Positions 45,781-57,336 of a stretch of DNA of 64,000 bases are shown piece by piece; within the stretch, counting starts at the first letter, position 1; each line of letters opens with the position of its first letter. This stretch comes from Leptasterias polaris (taxonomy: Eukaryota; Echinodermata; Asteroidea; Forcipulatida; Asteriidae), in contig JAZGTN010000037.1 in NCBI GenBank assembly GCA_037783415.1, positions 6,961,001 to 7,025,000 on the forward strand, in the 5' to 3' direction. Position numbers and translations under genes: made by a program. The notes under the pieces are model-generated. The model worked only from the letters and a program-made list of their open reading frames with translations, had not been told where the DNA came from and searched no databases.

Positions 45781-46531
45781 TTGGCAAAAAAAACAACCCA
45801 AAAACGATGACCTTGCCTTTAATCACATCAACGCTTTTGTGGTTGAAAGAAAATCTCCCCGAATAGAGAAAAACAATTAATTGTCAGTTCCGGAAATAAA
45901 ACCCCAAATCCAATGATAAAGTTCTTGTCATGTCAACGTTATCCGATGAACGAACACTTTTCTTATCCGTCTACGCAGAATTCGAACAAGATACAGGAAA
46001 TCTATACCACTTTAAAAAACAAAAGTGACGAAAGGTTCAGCACTTACTAGGGCATACCATAATTTGTAACCTCTTATTAAATAATACAGGCGTCCTGTGG
46101 GAAAATGCCGGGCAAGGAGCTGTAACAATTTACAGTTAAGACTCGTGCATGCCTTGACATTATGAAGGGTGAGCTGCTACAAAATACCCCATCAGGGCAT
46201 GACTGGCTGTTTATCATCCCGGCTCATCGTTGTCACTTTATGTTCACAGGAATTTTTTTCCCCTTTTTGCCTGGATTGAAATACTGCAGAACGTGCCATT
46301 TTAAACGGCCGGTGGGATTGCTGTGATTATCAGCAAATTACTACCAGAGGAATTTCAAAGCATGCAGACTGGGAGAAATGTTTTCTTCTTTTCTTCTTTT
46401 TAATTTTTTTGTCAGTGTGTCAGAAAATCTTCTGGAATTCGTTTGACTGTGGGGCATCACATACCGTCTTCCTTTGGGTGCATTTGCAGGTCACAATCAG
46501 ACTTACCTGAATAGGATTTGAATCTGACCCA

Positions 46532-47030
46532 CACTCTAAAATCTCCCGGGTCAGGATTGACCCGGGAGATTCCGGGTCCCGTGGCGGCTGATGCATCTAT
46601 AGCCCTTTTCACACTGCATCTCTTACCCCGTGGAATACAGCCCCTACGGTTACCCCGGCGCACTTTCACACCGGGGTTTACCGCTTACCCCTATATATAC
46701 TCCGGAGCAGGGGTGGCTATTCCCCGGGGTAAGACCACTTGCTGGGGCAGACAGGGGGTAAAGCGATCATAGTGTGAAAAGGCCGACCGTTATTCCACGG
46801 GGTTGCCCACGGGGTTGCCCACGGGGTTGCCCACGGGGAATAGAGTAGTGTGGAAAGGGCTTATGATGGGTCAGGTTGACACGGAGAATGGATTTGAATT
46901 CAGATTCTGCGTCAGTTTTGACCCATTTCTGGGTCACACTGACCTAGAAATGGGTCGTGCTGACCCAATATTGGTTAGACCTCACGTGACCCGGATCTGG
47001 GTCAAATCTGACCTGGAAGTTTGTAGAGTG
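46532..47030. mobile_element. Family J inverted-repeat element rich in TGACCC/GGGTCA
   Basis: CACTCTAAAATCTCCCGGGT at the left and ACCTGGAAGTTTGTAGAGTG at the right are imperfect inverted ends. The interior repeats TGACCCGG, CTGGGTCA and GGGTCAG words in both orientations. A family I MITE (46601-46861) is nested in it. Confidence 0.6.
46601..46861. mobile_element. Family I MITE, intact
   Basis: Ends AGCCCTTTTCACACT and AGTGTGGAAAGGGCT are inverted; TAT flanks both sides (46598-46600 and 46862-46864) as a possible 3-bp duplication. Contains a 13-bp tandem (ACGGGGTTGCCCA) repeated about three times. Confidence 0.7.
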
Positions 47031-47139
47031 TCGTGTCAGGAGGGGTATTGTAAGGTTCTAAGTTCTGTTGTTTGTTTCGAGAAATTAACGTTTACCTCTT
47101 GCTTAAATTTTACATTACACATTGACTGTTATTTTTGGT

Positions 47140-47330
47140 TTTAACCCTTACACCGATGTGTGATATAAACTGATAAGAACTGCATTGTCAGTACTTTCCC
47201 GGAGTCCTGCTGAAAAAAAACCCATTAAAAAAACCACAAAAAACCCCAGAAAATCCACGTTAATACTATTGGGTGAGATTCGAACCCACGACCCTTGCAT
47301 ACTAGAGCAGATGTATTAACAACCAGCTTT
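47140..47330 (-). mobile_element. SINE family S3
   Basis: CCCTTACACCGATGTGTGAT, GTACTTTCCCGGAGTCCTGC and the B-box complement GATTCGAACCCACGACCC follow the S3 order. Confidence 0.55.
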
Positions 47331-47369
47331 ATGACCTGTATCAGAGCTGCCAACTCTATCTGATTCTGC

Positions 47370-47560
47370 AGGAAATTTCCCTGAAAATGAACCAATCTTT
47401 CCAAGTTGCACTTGAAGGGTATCAAACAAATTGGAATTGTATACCATTTTAACGTGAGGCTAGAGACTTGATTTGTTTTTTCCATTTTCATGAGGACTCG
47501 TATCTAATAGAAAAATGAATGTATCACAAAACTGAATTTGACCTTAGAGCCCCTCTGTAA
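47370..47560. repeat. Dispersed repeat H, copy 3
   Basis: CCATTTTAACGTGAGGCTAG, TTCATGAGGACTCGTATCT and AAAACTGAATTTGACCTTAG match the other H copies. Confidence 0.5.
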
Positions 47561-47564
47561 AGGC

Positions 47565-47946
47565 AAAGTATACCTTTGGTTTTTGGAACCGTTGGATTGT
47601 TTTAATCTTATAGAATCGTAGATTTATACAGATACAGTTAAACTAACCTGTGAACATTTCATCTCAAAAGGTGGTAGTGTTTTTGAGATATCGCCGAATA
47701 TCCGGAGCGAACATGTCCACGTATAATGAAGAATAATCCCTAATGGGATATACACAATCTGAGAAGCGTAGCTGACTGCAAGTTTTGGGGCAAAACAACT
47801 GATATCTTTTTACATTTAACCACATTACTTCGAAGTGAAATGATTCTCAAAATGCTTTACTATTGAAAGCTGATGTACTTCTTACCATTAGGTTTTTTAT
47901 TGCCATTAATTTTAAGAGTGATTACCAAACGTATACATTCCCCTTG
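47565..47946. mobile_element. Family C MITE, intact reference copy
   Basis: GTAAAGGCAAAGTATACCTT at the left, TACCAAACGTATACATTCCCCTT at the right. The interior contains CTTCGAAGTGAAATGATTCT at 47831-47850, the uninterrupted form of the site that carries a hAT insertion at 48794. Confidence 0.7.
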
Positions 47947-47949
47947 ATA

Positions 47950-48500
47950 TCAAACTTACTTCTAATAATGCACATGTATATCTCGAATGTCTCTTGACTC
48001 CTAAGAGACATTGTACGCAAACCTACTCAGCTAACATGACCAATCAATCCATTCCTTTAAAGAGAGTATTTAGACAGATGGCATGAACCTTTATAATTTG
48101 CCCTAATTAAATGTACACATATGGCGGGGGCCAGGTGCGTAAATACAGTTGCGCAGTTCTTTCTAATCCTTGGGTAATGAGTTCATTTAGGTGTCACACC
48201 AAATGCCTTTTATGTGTTTATACTCAGGCATGTATACATTGACGACCCTTGACTTTTTGTGTTGCTCTGTTGTTGTTTTCTATCCTTGTGTAAATGATTT
48301 GACCATGTGTTTGTTGAGAATGTTTTTTGAGAGAGATGTGGTATTGGGGTTGTCATAGCTGACGTGCCCATCTCCAAAAACAGACGTTAGTCACTCTTTA
48401 TATGTTGCACAAGTCTGTTGAATTATTTAAAGATGCATCATATATAGTTGGTACGCATGAAATAGTATTTTGGCTGGTAAACTTAAGCATGGTGTTCTTC
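47950..48500. other. Intron 3 spacer, nothing recognised
   Basis: No supported feature. Confidence 0.4.
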
Positions 48501-48504
48501 TTGA

Positions 48505-49712
48505 ACGCATACCTTTTGGTTTTGGAGCCGTTCGATTGATATAAATGTAGATATATTATATCAATAAAACAGTATTTATTCTCAAAAGGTGGTGGCGTTT
48601 TTGAGATATCGCCAAAAATTCGGAGCGGTTATGTCCACGCAGGAAGAATAATCCGTAATTGGAATACACAATCTGAGAAACGTATATGACAGTAATGTTT
48701 CTCAGATTCAAATGTTGGGGGATAAACACCATGTCTTTTTCCATAATTACATATGTCTTTTTCCATAATTACACTGTTATACTTCGAAGTGAACAGTGGC
48801 GGCACCAGACCTGTTAATCTGGGGGGCAAGAGAGGGGCAAACTTAAATTTAGGGGGACCAACAAAAATCTATAATGTAATTTTGTATATACTGCAGAAAA
48901 GCATTGACTTACCACTTTGACGGACTTACACCATCTGGGACTTACACCATCTGGGACATTTACGCCGATATTAACTTCAATCCTTGGGTGTTTGTGTTTT
49001 GGGTTCAGGATTCTCATCGCTAGATTCAGAATCAGATCTGTGCCTATCATCATGGGATTGAGGTTGTTTGGATTTCTTGCAAAACTTTCTAATATCCACT
49101 AACTGTTTTACCAACGTGTAAAAGCGCAACAACATAGCAGTAGGCGTAATACAGCACTCCACGTGAACATCAAGTTTATGTCGTGTGTACTGTATAAGCC
49201 TACAATTCACTCCAGAAATAAGATTTTGCACTGTGTGAATTCGACGTGTTGTGCGAACTGCGTGTACAATGGCTGCTTTGCGGTTTTGGGCAGACAATGC
49301 ATTTCTATTTATAGCAAGTTTCCAAACTTGTACAGATAAATAAATCCACATTTTATTAACATTGCCGGAGATGGAAAGTGTATTGGGCTTTTTGATGGTG
49401 CCAGCTAATTATGATGGATGAAATTGAGTTTATTATTTACAGCGCAAACAACATTGTAACAAATTGGGTGCAATGGTTTGGGATTAAACTCAATTTCCGC
49501 AATTGGGGAAAAATCGGGGGGGGGGGGGGGCAAACGGGGGGGGGCAAAAAAATAACTTGGGGGGGGGGGGGGGCATTTGCCCCCCCGTAGCGCCGCCGCT
49601 GGAAGTGAAATGATTCTCAAAATGCTTTATATCTATCGAAAGCTGCTATTCTAACCAAAGTTGTTATTGCCATTAATTTTAAGAGCAGTGATTATCAAAT
49701 GTATACACCCCC
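48505..49712. mobile_element. Family C MITE split by a hAT element
   Basis: ACCTTTTGGTTTTGGAGCCG at the left through CTTCGAAGTGAA at 48782-48793, resuming GAAGTGAAATGATTCTCAAA at 49602 and ending near TCAAATGTATACACCCCCTT. The halves together match the copy at 47565-47946. Confidence 0.75.
48794..49601. mobile_element. Non-autonomous hAT-type element, 808 bp, 8-bp target-site duplication
   Basis: Ends CAGTGGCGGCACCAG and CTAGCG-type GTAGCGCCGCCGCTG are imperfect inverted repeats starting with CAG, flanked by GAAGTGAA on both sides (48786-48793, 49602-49609). An 8-bp duplication and CAG ends are typical of the hAT superfamily. No transposase seen. The right part carries long G runs (49508-49575). 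Confidence 0.8.
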
Positions 49713-49739
49713 TTTTAGAAAATGAGTTAGTGGGTCTGA

Positions 49740-49870
49740 TACTTCACGGAGGCAATGAAGGCAATCGCCTTTATGCCCCTGGTCATTGCCTTTGTGCCCC
49801 TTGAAATGTTCCAGTACAATTTGAAATTTACCCGATAGAGGTGCCATTTACTAAGGAACTGCCTTGCCCT
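49740..49870. repeat. Single copy of the GGAGGCAATGAAGGCAA repeat
   Basis: TTCACGGAGGCAATGAAGGC and TGCCCCTGGTCATTGCC are related to the 41.7-kb tandem repeat; another single copy lies at 50496-50565. Confidence 0.5.
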
Positions 49871-50004
49871 TACAAGAATGAAGCATCCAGCTTGTCATAT
49901 TGTACTTTGCGTCTGAAATTGATCAATTAATTGTCTAACTCTTATTGATAGTGCTTTGTGAAATTCAGCTCAGAGTTTGCCCTTCAGGGACTAGCCAGCA
50001 GGAC

Positions 50005-50150
50005 CAGTTAGCTTGGTTTCACTGGTATGTCAGCTTGTTCACTGGTCCATATTTCAGGTTATAGACAGGGATGCGTTTCAACATATGAACAGCAGGACCA
50101 CCTGGAGGGAATTTTGACTGGTTTTGAGGGTTTTGTTTGGCCATCAAACC
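50005..50150. repeat. Dispersed repeat D, copy 3
   Basis: CACTGGTCCATATTTCAGG, GGAATTTTGACTGGTTTTGA and GGGTTTTGTTTGGCC follow the layout of copies 1 and 2. Confidence 0.5.
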
Positions 50151-50644
50151 ATGGGAGAATGAACTGGGTGGATGCACCATCCCTTGCCCAAAATGCAGGT
50201 GTGCTCATAAGCATTAAATGCACGTGTATGAACATGTAGAAGTACATTTAGTTGGTTGGTCGCTGGCCTGCATAGTTCATATCAAAGAATATCATCTGAG
50301 AAGATGTGCCGCATCTCATAACGTTAGACTCAATGTGACATCCCTATTCGCTACAAGTCATTCACATACCAATTAAGCTTTGGCTCACAGAGAGACTATA
50401 GGCCGTGCACCTTGTGGAGAAGACGCACAACGTATTGGGCCTTGAATGGTGCAGGTTTTTACATCTCACAGACTGGAGGATCATGCAGGCCTACTCACGG
50501 AGGCAGTTGCATACATGCCCCTGGCCATTGCCTTGGTGCCCCTTGAAATTCTCCTGTAGAAAGTTTCAATTTCCTTCATAATTTGGAGAAGAGGTGCTCT
50601 GTACTAACGAAAACTGCCTTGCCCGTATACAACGAGATATCAGA

Positions 50645-50834
50645 GCCCAGTTGCACAGCTGTACTTATTAAATAAACAGAATATTGCTTAACAATTTGCT
50701 ATTAAAGTAAAAATGTTCAGGATACCAGTCACATTTTGGTACATGTGACATGGTATTTTGGCTGGTGGTTCTGGTTAGCACACGTTTGGTTTGCTTCGTT
50801 TGTGTGCTTAAGCAGCTCTGTGACATTTGGCCCA
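50645..50834. mobile_element. Family A MITE, full length
   Basis: GAGCCCAGTTGCACAGCTGT at the left, GCTTAAGCAGCTCTGTGACA at the right. The interior GGATACCAGTCACATTTTGG and TATTTTGGCTGGTGG is typical. Confidence 0.65.
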
Positions 50835-51140
50835 GACTTGTTCGTGTGCAATGTACACGAAGTGGGGTTCCCCTCTTCGTATTCAACTGAACATGAACTT
50901 TCATCCGTTTACTGTTGCAGTGCTCCAGCCCTCGCCAGTCTCTGATGATAAAGATTGCCAGTGTTTTTGTTTTGTGTGTTTGGTTTGTTGGGGTTTTTTT
51001 TTGCCACCACCATCACTAACTTCTTCTATAAGAAGAGCGTGTACCCGATGGTGTTAAACTAGTTCTTAATAATGAATCTATCTTCACCGTGAAAAGCCTC
51101 AAATTAGGGAGACCTGTGGGACACGTGGTGACAGCAGACA

Positions 51141-51518
51141 TAAAGGCACTGAACACGATTTGTAATTGTCAAAGACCAGTATTCTCACTTGGTGTATCCC
51201 AACATATGCATAAAATAACAAGCCTGTGAAAATTTGGGCTCAATGGTTATTGAAGTTGCAAGAAAATGATGAAAGAAAAAAACACCCTTCTTGTACAAAT
51301 TAGTGTGCTTTCAGATAGGAATAAAAGGCTTCTGATGGCCAGAAGTCTTTTATTATTTGAGTGAGAAATTACCTCTTTCTCAAAAACTACGTTACTTCAG
51401 AGGGAGTCGTTTCTCACATTGGTTTATACTATCAACAGCTCTCCGTTGCTCGTTACCAAGTAAGTTTTTATGCTAATATATATTTTGAGTAATTACCAAA
51501 CGTGTACAGTGCCTTTAA
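51141..51518. mobile_element. Family B MITE, full length
   Basis: TAAAGGCACTGAACACG at the left, GTACAGTGCCTTTAA at the right. Nearly the same interior as 25190-25565, including ACTACGTTACTTCAGAGGGA. Confidence 0.8.
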
Positions 51519-51521
51519 TGA

Positions 51522-51965
51522 TAACAGTATAATAATACGCAGTTCTTATGGCGCTTTGTCATGACTGATGGCATGTTAATATGGCGCTCATTATTTTTTT
51601 TTCACAAGGAATGGGGAGCTCGTTTTCTCGAAATATAGATCCATTTATTAACAGAGCACCATGTAACAGTTTACAAGGTGCTGTGGCGCAATCTGCAGCC
51701 AACCATACCGGAAAACACCGGGACGAACCATATTCTCTTGACGATTATTTGGTGTATTAAATATACACAACACACGACCTACAGATTTAAGTCCAGTTCG
51801 AAGGACAAAGGAATCATGGTGAAGTATATTGCTTAGGGACACCAGTGCTTTGACCATGCCTCGAACCAGTGTTTTTGACCGTGTCTCGAACCCCGTCACT
51901 CTGCTGATCAGAAACACCAGAGCTTTGAGTCCGGTGCGCTTTACCACTCAGCCAGGGCAGGTATA
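51522..51965 (-). mobile_element. SINE family S1 with tRNA-like head
   Basis: Minus orientation: the head (about 51865-51965) reads CTGCCCTGGCTGAGTGGTAA, GCACCGGACTCAAAGCTCTG and ACGGGGTTCGAGACACGG, a tRNA-Leu-like A and B box. The body (ACCATGTAACAGTTTACAAG, GTGCTGTGGCGCAAT, GGAAAACACCGGGACGAACC on the + strand) matches S1 at 43200. Confidence 0.65.
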
Positions 51966-51969
51966 AACT

Positions 51970-53200
51970 TATCGTTCTCGGAAATGTTCGCACAAGCTCC
52001 GAACAACGTAAACAATGGACATTTCCCGCTGCCACCTATAAGTAGTGCACTTTCTGCTGAGATCCTCCATTCTCAGTATGCACCAAATGTTTTTACAGAT
52101 TTCTTTGGAATTTGTTTCTTGGAACTAATGTGAGGGTTTGGGAAAGTTGGGAGTAGACTGACTGGGTAAACCCATGACTTCTCAGAACTTTTTGTTCTGC
52201 CTACTTTGATCGTGTCTTTCTCAGATTATGATAAATGATGGTCTTTCAGCTATCACCTTTTTGGCGACCCAAACCAGAAGCATGTTTGAGCTTTGGTCAT
52301 TGGTTGAACGTTTGAGCGTGTTCGGTTGAACCGCGGTGACGCGTCTGTTCCGACCAAACCGTAACCGACTGGTTGGCTCGGTTTAGGCTTGGTTTCAAGA
52401 TGGCGGACTCTTAAAAGTATCGAAAAGTTTCAATGAAATTCTTTGAAAAAATGAAGTACCCTAAAGCATAACAATTAAATGATGTTGATAAAATTTCAAA
52501 CAGTAAGACAAAAAAATATCGCCCAGCGTTTAGTTTAGAAAGACACCAATTGCAACAATGGCATGACATTTCTGATGGTAACCTATTTCTACCTATAGCA
52601 AGATATTTAGTGTGCTAAGTAATTTTGTTTACAGTTTCATGAAATTGCGCCAAGTCACAATCAACGTACATTGTGCACATCCCACACAATGATGTTTTGT
52701 CTGCAAGCTGGGTTTTTTTTTGTAATGCAAGCTGTTTTCTGTTAATGTGTTTTAACAAACTCTAATTAGTTCGTGACCAAATTAGCAGCTTTTTGCTGCG
52801 GCTTGATCGTCACTTCAACATGCGTTGAACCATTGGATACGCATAGCAACACCATTAGCAATGGCTACAGCCACAGCCGCAAATTCGGAAAGGGCTTAAA
52901 ACTAAGTGGTATGATTCATATTGATTGACACTTGTCAGCAGCTAATGATGATGAGGAAGATGATGATGCAAATTATGAAGTGGATGTTGATGCCCGATGG
53001 GACAGATGATGGTCATGGCACAGGCGAAGATAACGAGACAAACGGTTTCCATAGATTTCTTTAATTCTTCCATCAGATGCACAGGCTTGATGATGTTACA
53101 AAGCACATATTTCTATAATGATGATTGATAGAAGCTAGACATAATACCTTAATTTTCCTTAGTAAATACAAAAAAAATATATATATAATCTTATCTCTTC
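51970..53200. other. Intron 3 end, nothing recognised
   Basis: Contains GATGATGAGGAAGATGATGA (52948-52967), a short acidic-codon-like repeat without splice context. No feature supported. Confidence 0.4.
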
Positions 53201-53205
53201 CCCAG

Positions 53206-53426
53206 CTTCAAGACCGGCTAACTCTATCATAATGGGAGACTTAAATACCTATGCGGACTATCCTTGGCCGCTAGAGGGCCTCCTATATGGGTACTTTTCA
53301 ACGAGCAACAAATGCCCTAAGTACGCCGCCCAGAAAAACCCCACCACAGAGGCGGAGCTAGTGTCTTACGTGGATGCCTGGGCTGAGGTGAATCCCAACA
53401 AAAACGGGTTTACGTTCAGTAACATG
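53206..53426 (+). CDS. Exon 4: GDLN active-site motif (residues 182-255)
   Basis: Acceptor CTTCCCCAG ends at 53205; donor ATG|GTAAGT at 53427; phase 1 in, 0 out. IIMGDLNTYADYPW contains GDLN (Asp193, Asn195), the most diagnostic EEP motif, in which Asp and Asn act in catalysis and substrate binding. VDAWAEVNP (237-245) and GFTFSNM (249-255) match the Asp-Ala-Trp and Thr-Phe segments that usually precede the R-x-D-R motif. The exon reads straight into the PQPGFQSRPDRIL sequence at 58511. Confidence 0.9.
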
Positions 53427-53800
53427 GTAAGTTTGTGGTTTGGATTTGAGGCACTTAGTGATCGCTTCACAATTTCAAGAACAGTCGTCACTAGAATAAA
53501 ATGTTGATTTCTGAAACAGGTCCAGTCTGGAGTCCAGAGTCACAGATCATGAGGTTCATGTCTAAGTCTGGAGTCATGACGAATCTGACCTTTCTGCTGA
53601 ATGAAGATTCACAATAAAGAGCTGTCGCCTCCTCCTTTTAATAGAGACAGAGCAGCGAAAGTAAAAACAATGTAATGAGAATTAACTCCATCCATGGGGG
53701 TGTTATGAATTAACATTTAAAAACGTTGGACACAAAAAGTATTCTTTATATCCGTAATTCCCCATTTAGTACAGGATTCAAACAGGCCTCTCGTTGCCTG

Positions 53801-54047
53801 GGGCCAAATTTCATAGAGCTGCTTAAGCACAAAATTTGCTTAAGCACGAAAAAAGCTTGCTTATTATACTCGTGTTATTGGCGAAAACTCCATGCGATGT
53901 ACATTGCTCGTGACTTGTATTTAGCTGTTGTTTAGTTAGCATAACAATCGAGTGGAGTATTGGCTGGTAATCTGGTTTAACTAAGCAAGGTTTTTTGGTG
54001 CTTAAGCAAATTGTGTGCTTAAGCAGAGCTATGAAATTGGGCCCCTG
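53801..54047. mobile_element. Family A MITE, best-preserved copy
   Basis: GGGGCCAAATTTCATAGAGC TGCTTAAGCAC at the left and GTGCTTAAGCAGAGCTATGA AATTGGGCCCC at the right. The interior ATTGGCTGGTAATCTGG is the family hallmark. Confidence 0.75.
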
Positions 54048-54223
54048 GACGTTTCGATTGTCTATCAGTATAAGACACCTGCTCTGGAATACTGGGGTCC
54101 CGTGGGTTCAAATCTCACCTGAGTAGCCTGTGCATCCCCAACCGATTGTAAACATGGAACATCTTTTAAGAGTCCAACCAAAATATTAAGCTTTAACCCC
54201 CGATACCGTTACTGCATCTCAGT

Positions 54224-54440
54224 TGAAAGGAGGGTATACCTTTGGTAATTACTGCAAAAAATGATTGACCACAATAATTGACTTGGTAAGAAGCACTGCA
54301 GCTGCTGATAATGTATAACATTTTAAGAAACAATTCCCTTCAAAGTATTTTTGCCTTGATCCAAGTACAACTTCCTCTACGGTATTCGCTCTTAAGATTT
54401 TAAGAAGCAGAGCTACTTCTTGTAAGTGTTCTACTGATTC
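54224..54440. mobile_element. Family C MITE, partial
   Basis: GGAGGGTATACCTTTGGTAA, GGTAAGAAGCACTGCAGCTG and TTTTAAGAAACAATTCCC match one half of the family. Confidence 0.6.
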
Positions 54441-54444
54441 TGTC

Positions 54445-55490
54445 TATAGAGAGATTCCATTAATTAAAATCAACTACGACACTCTACAGTGCACGACTTC
54501 TCTCCTAATAGGCGTATGATGACTCTTTTGGGGGGGGGGGGGGGGCAGAGGGGTTGACAAACTTTTACTGTTAAAAACACAAGTACCAATTTATAATATC
54601 CTGTAAAAATCTTGCTCTTTATTTGCTATGTATGTCCATTTGTTTCCAGCCTTGCTGGGCTCGACTTCTCACCACTGTTTTCCCCGAATTTGGGAAGGCG
54701 TTTGCCTTGCCCCCGCCCCCGGGTCGTACGTCTAATTGCGCCGTTGTTGAACTAGACCAATCTATAAGCAGTGCAGAATAAAAAGGCATGTGGCACAAAT
54801 CAAGTCGTTGTATTTCCCAGCTCATATCGTGAAAGTCTGCCAAAAATACATTGCTGCCTTGTATTTTTTGCTCATAATCAGATTTTGGCTTTATAGCCAA
54901 TTTTTGTTCTTAGCAGTTAATTGGTCACTGGCCGCATACAGCACAGTGTCTTCCCTTTAAAAGTCAGCAAGTCAGCTTCTTTTTAAATAGTAATTAGAGA
55001 AGGTTTTTATTCATTGACATTCCAGAGGTGTTAAATGAAAGTTGGAGATCATGGGCATAATGCTATCAATGTCTATGTAGGGCTATCAATGTCATTGAAG
55101 GAGTAAACCGACGGCCGGCCCAGTATAGTGATGACCTGCACTTTCTACCCCGGAGCCTTCATTGCCAACCAGTATGACCAATGTTTTAATCATTTAGCAA
55201 TTCGTCATACCATACATAGCTTCTAAAATGTCAACACAAATATACAGAGGCACTGGAACTAGTGTGACCTGCTTCTGCAAAGGAAGCCGGTGTTTTCTTT
55301 AAACAGCAAGATTTGTATATTTATATATAGCAGTGTGAAAAGAGCTAACTGAATACAACACTTTGGGAGGACCTTGTAAATTGTTTCTTAAAGTTTGGAT
55401 CTTGTATGAATCTCACATGGTCAAGAAGTCGATATCGAAAGTTCACACGTATGCTAATTACAGTCTACAATCCAACACACATTTAACCGA
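54445..55490. other. Intron 4 spacer with a poly-G run
   Basis: G run at 54530-54545. A minus-strand frame at 54619-54900 has no motif or splice support. Nothing else recognised. Confidence 0.4.
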
Positions 55491-55493
55491 TCC

Positions 55494-57131
55494 TACACTG
55501 TAAAAACGGCGTTTAGAATCTAAACACATTTCTAAACGCCTCGCTTGTACCCACTTTTTTCACACGTTTAGCCCTCAACATGTTTAGATTTTGCGTTTCT
55601 GTGACATGTTTACCCCGAGACACATTTAGCCTGTGATACGTTTAGATTGAATGTGTTTAGGGTTCATAGTGAGTGCTAAACATGTTTAGAATCCAACACG
55701 TTTCAGAGAATAAGCTTAATTTTTAAACACCTGAAGAAAAGAAAAGAGAAATGTTGCAACATTCGCCTGCCTGCTTACTGAAACATAACGCTCAACCTAC
55801 GCTCGGCATGAGAATCGATAAATCATCATCATCTCAACGGTTATCGAGATGATTTTCATCGAGATGATTTGAGGAGCAATGATGCCATAATTTCAGTCAT
55901 GCTGAAAACGGTAATTTTGAAGTCTCAGAATCCGTTCCAATTATACATTTTGGGATTTACTTTCTACCCATGGTGTGAATCTTTGAAGTGCTGGCCAATA
56001 TGATACAACAAAAATTTGCTTCAATTGAATTACACACATTAAAGTGTAAACTACTGCGCAGGAAAGGCTATTATACCTACAATGGTTTTGAATAAACACC
56101 GAGGTCTATATTTGTGCATATTTAATGAAACCCCGCCCATTTCATTCTAAACAAACTGATGAATTTAAACACATACAAAACATGTTTACAAGCAAACATG
56201 TTTAGAAATATGTTTGTAAGCTAAATTGGTATCCCTTTAACATGTCAAAAAGCTAAACGTGTTGCGATCAATGCAGGTTTGAACTGGTTTGAACATTCAA
56301 ATACACCAGAATGTGTGTTCATCATTTTAGTACGTTTGCTACCTGAGCAATTTTACTTGCCATGAGGGGCTAAACGTGTGGGACATTTTTGATACCTTTG
56401 TAAAGTTACGTATTACCAAAATGCGAATTATTTTAAACCCTTTTAAATATGTGTTTATAGCAAAAACGCTCTTCAAGGAAGGCCTATATGCCTACGTGGA
56501 AGCCTATCATGGCTAGCTGCTTAGCTTTTTCATACCAATAGCAAACGTATTCAATTGATGTAAACACATTCTGGTGTATTCAAATGTTCAAACCAGTTCA
56601 AAACACGTTTAGCTTTTGACATGTTAAAGAGGTAGCCATTTAGCTTCAAACATATTTCTAAACACGTTTGCCTGTAAACATGTTTTGTATGTGTTTAAAT
56701 TCAAAACTGCATTTCAAACAAGCACAACAAATCTCAACCCGTTTAGCTTTTTGACATGTTAAAGAGGTAGCCATTTAGCTTCAAACATATTTCTAAACAC
56801 GTTTGCCTGTAAACATGTTTTGTATGTGTTTAAATTCAAAACTGCATTTCAAACAAGCACAACAAATCTCAACACGTTTAGCTTTTTGACATGTTAAAGA
56901 GATACCCATTTAGCTTACAAACATATTTCTAAACATGTTTGCGTGTAAACATGTTTTGATTGTGTTTAAATTCAAAACTTCACTTAAAACAAGCACAACA
57001 AATCTCAACACGTTTAGCTTTTTGACATGTTAAGGAGATACCCATTTAGCTTACAAACATATTTCTAAACATGTTTGCGTGTAAACATGTTGTGTGTGTG
57101 TTTAAACGCTAAGCGCCGTTTTTACAGTGTA
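55494..57131. mobile_element. 1.64-kb element with 18-bp perfect terminal inverted repeats
   Basis: TACACTGTAAAAACGGCG (55494-55511) and CGCCGTTTTTACAGTGTA (57114-57131) are exact inverted copies; the outermost TA may be a TA target duplication as in Tc1/mariner-type elements. The interior is dense in TAAACATGTTTAG-like words. Right half: four direct copies of a 135-bp unit. Left half: an inverted copy (about 56157-56320) of the sequence at 56555-56700, so a long hairpin can form. No transposase. Confidence 0.8.
56606..57100. repeat. About 135-bp tandem repeat inside the TIR element, four copies
   Basis: CGTTTAGCTTTTTGACATGT starts units at 56606 (one T shorter), 56740, 56875 and 57011. Each unit continues ATTTCTAAACA and GTAAACATGTT. 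Copies 1 and 2 are closest to each other, as are 3 and 4, suggesting stepwise duplication. Confidence 0.9.
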
Positions 57132-57336
57132 GACACATATGTGCTATACATTTGATGGGTAAATTACAAATGTTGTCCGTTAAAAAACAAACTAGTCTCG
57201 GATAATGATAGAAAAACGTGTTGGATAGGATTTGTGTATTTGTAGATGGCATGTTGGTATATAATCTGATAAAGAAAGAAATCCTCTGTATTAATCAAAG
57301 AGCAATGCCCATCTTTAATTCTCTTCTTTTCTGCAG

